Positions 16,376 through 21,319 of a stretch of DNA of 21,319 nt are shown piece by piece. A program made the position numbers and the translations under genes. Position 1 is the stretch's first letter; each line of letters opens with the position of its first letter. The notes beneath the pieces are model-generated. The model was not told the DNA's origin. It ran no database searches and worked only from the letters and a program-made list of their open reading frames with translations. This DNA comes from an uncultured Bacteroidales bacterium (GTDB taxonomy: Bacteria; Bacteroidota; Bacteroidia; Bacteroidales; P3): assembly GCA_905236405.1 (NCBI GenBank), contig CAJOQB010000007.1:1-21319 (forward strand). Reading direction: 5' to 3'.

Positions 16376-17317
16376 ATGTCCATGAAATTAGTAACCCAGG
16401 TGTCCGTCGGACAAAGCCCTTTCCGCTTGACCCATCAGCGTCCACTGTTGATGGTGGGTTCTTGTTTCACGGAGCATATTGGCCAGATGCTGTCGCAGGG
16501 TGGGTTCGAAGTGATGCAGAATCCCTTCGGCATCCTCTATAACCCCTTCAGTATTGTGGAGTGTCTGCATCGGTGTCTCACCCTCCAACCGTTAGGCAAC
16601 GACGATATGGTTTGTCATCATGGTTTGTGGCATTCGTGGTTGCATCATGGTTCGTTTTCCAATAGCGACGCTCAACAGGTGGTCAACAGTTGTATGCAGT
16701 CGCAACAACGGACGCATGAGTTGATGGAAAGGGGTTGTCAGTTGATTGTCACCCTGGGTGATGCTCATTATTATACGTTGCATGACACCGATTATGTGGT
16801 GGCCAACTGTCACAAGATGCCCGCCTCCTGTTTTGACCTCCATCAAGCTACTCCTGCTGCTGTTGTCGATGCTTTTGTGCCGTTGATAGAGCGGTTGCAA
16901 CAGTATCGTATACAGGTGCTGTTTACCATAAGCCCCATTCGTCATTGGGCCTATGGCGCACACGGCAGCCAATTGGGTAAGGCGGTGCTGTTGCTGGCGG
17001 TCGACGAGTTGGTGCAACGCTACCCCAAGCAATGCTTCTATTTCCCTGCATACGAGATTGTGATGGACGAGCTTCGCGACTATCGCTTCTATGCTGACGA
17101 CCTGCTGCATCCCACTCCTTTGGCGCAGCGAATCATCTTTGAACGACTGATAGAGTCTTGTGCCGATAAAGATACACAACGCCTCCTCGGACAATACCAG
17201 ATGCTTCACAATATGGAGTCGCATCGCCCTATCAATACGGACAGCGACGAATACCGGTGTTTTGAAGCCAAACTGACAGAATTGAGAAACGAAATAAAAA
17301 ACAATCATATACAATGA
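16376..17317 (+). CDS. GSCFA domain protein, predicted SGNH-like hydrolase
   Basis: A 313-residue protein with the defining motif GSCFTEHIG (G28, S29, C30, F31), after which the GSCFA family is named. S29 sits where the SGNH/GDSL nucleophile lies. NPFGILYNPFS, LGDAHYY, FTISPIRHWAYG and the C-terminal DDLLHP (D242 and H245 as a DxxH pair) complete the SGNH-like pattern. No signal peptide is evident. The reaction is not established for this family; acyl-ester hydrolysis is inferred. ATG 16382 (MKLVTQ) is an alternative start. It begins 10 nt after dnaE, and its stop overlaps the ddl start as ATGA, so it is translationally coupled to ddl. That pairing suggests, but does not prove, a role in cell-envelope metabolism. 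Confidence 0.88.
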   Translation: MSMKLVTQVSVGQSPFRLTHQRPLLMVGSCFTEHIGQMLSQGGFEVMQNPFGILYNPFSIVECLHRCLTLQPLGNDDMVCHHGLWHSWLHHGSFSNSDAQQVVNSCMQSQQRTHELMERGCQLIVTLGDAHYYTLHDTDYVVANCHKMPASCFDLHQATPAAVVDAFVPLIERLQQYRIQVLFTISPIRHWAYGAHGSQLGKAVLLLAVDELVQRYPKQCFYFPAYEIVMDELRDYRFYADDLLHPTPLAQRIIFERLIESCADKDTQRLLGQYQMLHNMESHRPINTDSDEYRCFEAKLTELRNEIKNNHIQ

Positions 17318-18303
17318 AAAAGAATATTGCCATCGTGATGGGTGGCTACTCTGGCGAACACGACATCTCCATTATGAGTGGCACCCAAGTGTATCAATGC
17401 ATCAACGCTGACCTCTATAACCGTTATCGTGTGGTGGTGGAACGTGACCGCTGGTTTGGTCTTGACGACAACGACTGCGAGTTGCCGCTCGACCGTGCCG
17501 ATTTCACCCTTCATATGGGAGGGGAGACGGTTCGGTTCGACTTGGCCTTTATCCTCATTCACGGCAATCCTGGCGAGAATGGTGTGTTGCAAGGCTATTT
17601 CGATATGTTGGGGATTCCTTATACCACCTGTGGTTTTTACACATCGGCACTCACTTTCAACAAAGCCTACTGCAACGCTGTGGTACGCGAGTTTGGTGTG
17701 ATAAAGGTGGCTCGTTCTTTCCACCTCTTCGAGAAACAACCTTACGACTGTCAACAGATGGTCGACACATTGGGACTCCCCCTCTTTGTCAAGCCAGCGG
17801 CAGGGGGCAGTAGTGTGGCCACCACCAAGGTGAAGAGCCTTGAGCAGCTTGAGCCAGCCATTCGTGAAGCGTTTACAGAAGACAAGGAGGTTTTGGTGGA
17901 ACAATTTATCAAAGGTCGCGAGTTCGACTGCGGTGTGTTCCGTGCGAAAGACAAGAAATATGTGTTCCCCGTCACGGAGATTATCCCCACAGGAGGACAT
18001 GAGTTTTTCGACTATGATGCCAAGTATAATGGTTTCTCCAACGAGGTCACTCCTGCACAGGTGGAGGAATCCGTCAGCAAGGAGATTCAAGAGATTTCCT
18101 CTAAACTGTACGATATGCTCAACTGTGAAGGTATCGTCCGTTTTGACTATCTATATGATGTGGAGAAATCGGAACTCTATTTCATGGAGGTCAACACCAT
18201 TCCTGGACAGTCGCCAGAGAGTATTGTCCCCAAAGAGGCACATGCCGTCGGTATCACGCCGACAGAACTCTATCATATGGCTATAGAGGCAGCGCTGCGG
18301 TAG
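17314..18303 (+). CDS. ddl: D-alanine--D-alanine ligase
   Basis: A 329-residue ATP-grasp enzyme that joins two D-alanines for the peptidoglycan stem peptide in the cytoplasm. The N-terminal GGYSGEHDIS (10-19, E15 contacts the first D-Ala) is canonical. ATP-grasp elements follow: LFVKPAAGGSSVATTKV, VLVEQFIKGREFDCGVF, and VRFDYLY. The Mg-binding and oxyanion region reads FMEVNTIPGQSPESIVPKEA. Length is normal for Bacteroidetes Ddl. It overlaps the GSCFA gene by 4 nt and is the last gene of the dnaE-GSCFA-ddl run. A flippase gene ends only 12 nt away on the other strand. Confidence 0.97.
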   Translation: MKKNIAIVMGGYSGEHDISIMSGTQVYQCINADLYNRYRVVVERDRWFGLDDNDCELPLDRADFTLHMGGETVRFDLAFILIHGNPGENGVLQGYFDMLGIPYTTCGFYTSALTFNKAYCNAVVREFGVIKVARSFHLFEKQPYDCQQMVDTLGLPLFVKPAAGGSSVATTKVKSLEQLEPAIREAFTEDKEVLVEQFIKGREFDCGVFRAKDKKYVFPVTEIIPTGGHEFFDYDAKYNGFSNEVTPAQVEESVSKEIQEISSKLYDMLNCEGIVRFDYLYDVEKSELYFMEVNTIPGQSPESIVPKEAHAVGITPTELYHMAIEAALR

Positions 18304-18315
18304 GGGAGAGAGGAT

Positions 18316-19821
18316 TTATTTCTTTCGTAGCCGTGAAACCAGCTTGTCCATCATCTGGTTGATGGGAATGGAAAAGTGAAGGTGATAGACGGCAACGGGA
18401 ACGACAACGAGGAACAGGAGGCTGCGGCACAGAGCGTCGATGAAGACGTGATGTCCGCCAAACAGCGGTGTTACACCCCATCCCCAAAGGGCGTTGACGG
18501 CAAAAAGCACACAAATGAAGAGCACCACCTTGATTTGTGGAGAGGAAAAAATGCTTACTTTTAAACGGAAATAGAGGTAGGACAATAGCAGAAGGAAATA
18601 GATGAGATAGGAGAAGAGGGTGGCACATGCCGACCCGTTGACTCCCCACAAGGGTATCAGCTCGTTGTTGAAAACGATGGCACTCACGGTGAGAACCGTG
18701 ATGAACACCAACGACACAGGGTAACGGTTGGAGAAATTCAGGATGTTGGTGCCGATGGAGAAGGAGGAGTTGACAATCTTGGCCAATCCCAAGAAAAAGA
18801 CAACGCCCATACCGCCACGATATTCGTCGCCATGAGGAATGAGGGTGAAGAGGGCGTCGAGGTTAATCCAAATGAAGAAGAATATCAGACAGGCGACAAG
18901 CAGTTGGTGTAACGATACTTGCTGTCCCAAGCGGTTCACCTCACGCCAGTTGTTTTCCTTTACCGCCTGTGAAATCATGGGTTGCGAGATGGCTCCCAAA
19001 GAACGATAGGGCACTTCGACAATGTTGGCAATATAGGAAGCAATGGTGTACACTCCGGCAAGGGTAAGCCCTGTTTTGGCTCCAAGGAAGAGCGAGTTGA
19101 TAAGAGGTATGTTGCCAGCCAGGATGGTGGCCGTCATGAAAAGCGTGTAGAGAACGATTTGTTTTAGCAAGCGTCGCGAGACGAAATGCCGGTCGATTTT
19201 GAACGATATGCGTTCCAACGACAGCAGGTATAGAAAGTCGACCAAAGCGGCCAATGCATACGACGAACAGAAGAACACCACGAAAAGGTCGAACGAGATG
19301 ATGTCGTGGCCATATAAGAGGTAGGCAACAAGATTCAGCAGCCGGATTCCGCATTCCCGTACCGCCTTCGGCACGGTGATGTGCATCAAGACGCTACAGT
19401 TGGTTTCGAAGACGGTAAGATATAGGGCGAAAAAGGTGAAGGGGAGGACGAGATAGAAATAGTCGACAACAAGAGGAGACTCTTTGGAATAGATGCCCAT
19501 GATGGGGTCTTTGAATACCAGAAACAGTATGGCGAAAAGGCTGAACCCGATGAAAGGAAGCAGAAGCGTCCAACCAAAGAATCCGTGGTCACGATGCTCG
19601 GAGTCTTTGAAGTAGGGGTAGTAGCGGATGATGCTGGCATTGGTACCCAGCTGAGCCAACCCCGAGAAAAGCAGGGCGGCATCGACCAAAACGCGGGTAA
19701 GACCCAGCTCTTCGCGCGTCAAACAATCGGTCACCACAAAGAATGTAGTGACGAACCCGATGGCGATGCCGATATAATTGGCCAGTGCCCCTTTGATGCT
19801 CTGTTTGGCGATTACTCCCAT
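18316..19821 (-). CDS. MOP-superfamily oligosaccharide flippase (Wzx-like)
   Basis: A polytopic inner-membrane protein, 501 residues from the chosen start, with about 12-14 hydrophobic segments. The N-terminus MGVIAKQSIKGALANYIGIA followed by LTREELGLTRVLVDAA and LAQLGTNASIIRYYPYF is characteristic of Bacteroidetes oligosaccharide flippases. These move undecaprenyl-linked glycans across the inner membrane. The C-terminal tail is basic (KLVSRLRKK). An upstream in-frame ATG at 19926 would add 35 residues, but a TAnnTTTG box lies over its first codons and the added segment has no family match. I therefore prefer 19821, with a leader of about 96 nt. No glycosyltransferase genes are visible in the window, so its glycan is unknown. 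It is convergent with ddl (12 nt apart) and divergent from the EF-G-like gene. Confidence 0.9.
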   Translation of the reverse strand: MGVIAKQSIKGALANYIGIAIGFVTTFFVVTDCLTREELGLTRVLVDAALLFSGLAQLGTNASIIRYYPYFKDSEHRDHGFFGWTLLLPFIGFSLFAILFLVFKDPIMGIYSKESPLVVDYFYLVLPFTFFALYLTVFETNCSVLMHITVPKAVRECGIRLLNLVAYLLYGHDIISFDLFVVFFCSSYALAALVDFLYLLSLERISFKIDRHFVSRRLLKQIVLYTLFMTATILAGNIPLINSLFLGAKTGLTLAGVYTIASYIANIVEVPYRSLGAISQPMISQAVKENNWREVNRLGQQVSLHQLLVACLIFFFIWINLDALFTLIPHGDEYRGGMGVVFFLGLAKIVNSSFSIGTNILNFSNRYPVSLVFITVLTVSAIVFNNELIPLWGVNGSACATLFSYLIYFLLLLSYLYFRLKVSIFSSPQIKVVLFICVLFAVNALWGWGVTPLFGGHHVFIDALCRSLLFLVVVPVAVYHLHFSIPINQMMDKLVSRLRKK

Positions 19822-19923
19822 AGTTTGGCGTTCTTGATTATCGTTTTTGCATCCGCAAAGACCGTTGAAAGTGAGAAGGAAACTCCGAAAAACAACAAGT
19901 CCGTATACGGAACAAATGAAATG

Positions 19924-19931
19924 CAAAGGTA
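19924..19931 (-). promoter_or_regulatory. -7 promoter box of the flippase gene
   Basis: TACCTTTG on the minus strand matches TAnnTTTG exactly. The predicted start is near 19917, about 96 nt before the ATG at 19821. A clear TTTG at -33 is lacking. The box lies about 50 bp from the divergent -7 box at 19982-19989. Confidence 0.55.
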
Positions 19932-19981
19932 TAAAAAAACTTGTAAATGGGTTTGGTCGCTTCGAAAAAGAAAAAAAGTTG

Positions 19982-19989
19982 TATATTTG
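19982..19989 (+). promoter_or_regulatory. -7 promoter box of the EF-G-like gene
   Basis: TATATTTG is an exact TAnnTTTG match. The -33 side is not consensus: TTCG at 19961 at 17 nt, or TTTG at 19952 at 26 nt. That would suit a promoter needing an activator. The start near 19996 gives a leader of about 149 nt. Confidence 0.6.
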
Positions 19990-20001
19990 CCGCTCAATTA
20001 A

Positions 20002-20032
20002 TTAGACGCAAAAGGTGATGTTTGTTGTCTAA
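20002..20032 (+). promoter_or_regulatory. Stem-loop near the 5' end of the EF-G-like gene leader
   Basis: TTAGAC (20002-20007) pairs with GTCTAA (20027-20032), and inside it CAAA pairs with TTTG around an 8-nt loop. It sits about 6 nt after the predicted transcription start. A run of A, not T, follows, so it is not a terminator. A 5'-stabilising or regulatory stem is possible. Confidence 0.35.
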
Positions 20033-20144
20033 AAAGTTGAAAGATAATTGGTAGGATTGTTCCGCTGTTTTGAAATCAACCTCAAAAACGGTGCATTCTT
20101 CTTAACGTGTATAAAAATAAAGAATAAATAAGTTATATTGTACA

Positions 20145-21319
20145 ATGAAAATTTATCAGACTTCCGACATCCGCAACATCGCCCTCGTAGGTGGTGCCAA
20201 ATCGGGTAAGACCTCTATGGCTGAGGCTATGGCTTTCTGTGGCGGACTCATCAACCGTCGCGGCAGCGTGGACAACAAGAACACCATTAGCGACTATCGC
20301 GACATCGAGCTCGACCGCAAATATAGCGTTGAGACCACCCTTATGTACACCGAGTTCGGTGGCAAGAAGATCAACATCCTTGATGTCCCTGGCTTCGCCG
20401 ACTATCAGGGCGAGCTTGTTTCGGCTCTCAATGTGGTCGAAGCTGCCGTCGTGGTTGTCAACGCACAGAGTGGCGTCGAGGTGGGTACCGAGATTGCCAA
20501 CCGCTATGCCGCCAAACTCGACACTCCCATGATTTTCGTGGTCAACCATCTCGATGCCGAGAAGGCCAACTTCGATGAAAGTGTCAGCCAGTTGAAAGAT
20601 TTCTTCGGTGGCAAGTGCACCGTCCTCCAGTTCCCCACCAACGCCGGTATGGGTTTCAACCAGGTGGTTGACATCGTTGCCAACAAGATGTACACCTTCA
20701 CCGATGGCAAGATGACCGAATCCGATATCCCCGCCGAGCATGCCGACAAGGCAGAGGAAATGCGTATGGCCCTCGTTGAGGAGGCTGCCGCTGCCGACGA
20801 CGCCCTCATGGAGAAATACTTCGAGAATGGCGATCTCACTCCCGAGGAACTCACCAAAGCTCTGAAACTCGCCATCGACAAGCGTGACCTTTTCCCCATC
20901 CTCTGCACCAGCGCCAAAGAGAACTTCGGTGTCAACCGTCTGCTCGAATTCATCTGCCAGAACGTCCCCGCCCCCAACGAGGTGGCCGATGCCAAGAAGA
21001 CCAAAGGTGGCAAAGAGCTGAAGTGCGACAATGGCAACCCCACCGTTGCTTTCGCATTCAAGAGCGCCAAAGACAAGAATCTCGGTGAACTTACCTATCT
21101 GCGTGTCTTCGACGGCGAACTCTCCGAGGCTCAGGATGTCATCAACGCCTGCAACCAAAGCAAGGAGCGTGTCAGCCAGGTGCTCGTATGCAGCGGCAAA
21201 GACCGTCAGCGTGTCGAGAAAGCTTGTGCCGGCGACATCGTCTGCACCATCAAGCTCAAGGATGTGAAGATCAACCACACCCTCACCACCGCCAAGAACA
21301 CCGACGACGCTGTCGAGGA
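20145..21319 (+). CDS. EF-G paralogue (EF-G2-like), C-terminus beyond the window
   Basis: An open frame of 391 codons from the ATG at 20145 to the window edge; a full protein would be about 700 residues. It is a translational GTPase-family protein resembling the second EF-G of Bacteroidetes (starting MKxYQT). The P-loop is present (GGAKSGKT, 16-23). Other G motifs are altered. Switch II reads DVPGF (80-84) where EF-G has DTPGH, so the catalytic His is Phe. NKxD reads NHLD (134-137). The switch I RGIT segment reads RKYSV. The G domain continues to about residue 290, then domain II begins (NPTVAFAFKSAKDKNLGELTYLRVFDGEL). Reported work on Bacteroides thetaiotaomicron EF-G2 found a ribosome translocase lacking GTPase activity, needed in starvation and gut colonisation; the same role here is inference. 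Strong preference for C-ending codons suggests high expression. Confidence 0.9.
   Translation, partial: MKIYQTSDIRNIALVGGAKSGKTSMAEAMAFCGGLINRRGSVDNKNTISDYRDIELDRKYSVETTLMYTEFGGKKINILDVPGFADYQGELVSALNVVEAAVVVVNAQSGVEVGTEIANRYAAKLDTPMIFVVNHLDAEKANFDESVSQLKDFFGGKCTVLQFPTNAGMGFNQVVDIVANKMYTFTDGKMTESDIPAEHADKAEEMRMALVEEAAAADDALMEKYFENGDLTPEELTKALKLAIDKRDLFPILCTSAKENFGVNRLLEFICQNVPAPNEVADAKKTKGGKELKCDNGNPTVAFAFKSAKDKNLGELTYLRVFDGELSEAQDVINACNQSKERVSQVLVCSGKDRQRVEKACAGDIVCTIKLKDVKINHTLTTAKNTDDAVE

Noticed and set aside
19822..19926. Upstream ATG extending the flippase by 35 residues
   Set aside because: The -7 box at 19924-19931 overlaps the first codon, so transcription would start downstream of it. 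The added sequence does not look like a flippase N-terminus.

Overview
The window is an ordinary chromosomal segment from a member of the Bacteroidetes, most likely order Bacteroidales. Three things point there. The secreted proteins carry a type IX secretion (Por) C-terminal sorting domain and Cys-rich adhesin-like repeats. At least six genes are preceded by the Bacteroidetes -7 promoter box TAnnTTTG, twice with a TTG/TTTG element exactly 19 nt upstream, and there is little Shine-Dalgarno signal. The gene families are also typical: a GSCFA protein next to ddl, a large DnaE with an insertion in the PHP domain, and a second EF-G-like protein with a degenerate GTPase domain. Coding DNA is moderately GC-rich and spacers are strongly AT-rich. 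No genus can be named from this sequence alone.

Left arm, all on the minus strand (1-7606): an incomplete large secreted protein with a choice-of-anchor-J-like domain (1-2085); a two-gene unit apbE-yicC (read apbE first), encoding a flavin transferase lipoprotein and a YicC-family ribonuclease; a 456-residue type IX-secreted protein with Cys-rich repeats and its own promoter and terminator; an RlmD-type 23S rRNA uracil methyltransferase; and the 48-residue ribosomal protein L34 gene rpmH (7460-7606), easily missed because it is short. A spacer of about 480 bp (7607-8086) separates this arm from the right arm and holds the rpmH promoter, an 11-bp tandem repeat tract and the recJ promoter.

Right arm, mostly plus strand (8087-21319): recJ (DNA repair nuclease), ettA (ABC-F translation factor), a small secreted YD-repeat-like protein, dnaE (replicative polymerase), a GSCFA-family hydrolase, and ddl (D-Ala-D-Ala ligase, overlapping the GSCFA gene by 4 nt). 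A MOP-type oligosaccharide flippase gene runs convergently into ddl on the minus strand. The window ends inside an EF-G paralogue, transcribed divergently from the flippase; its switch II histidine and NKxD lysine are replaced, as reported for Bacteroides EF-G2, which lacks GTPase activity.

I found no mobile element, phage, CRISPR array, tRNA/rRNA or defence system, and no convincing new multi-gene system. The points most worth a second look are non-coding: the 11-bp repeat tract, two perfect 12-bp inverted repeats that each start 7 nt after a stop codon (yicC and recJ) without a T-tract, structured 5' leaders of both secreted-protein genes, and the degenerate EF-G paralogue.
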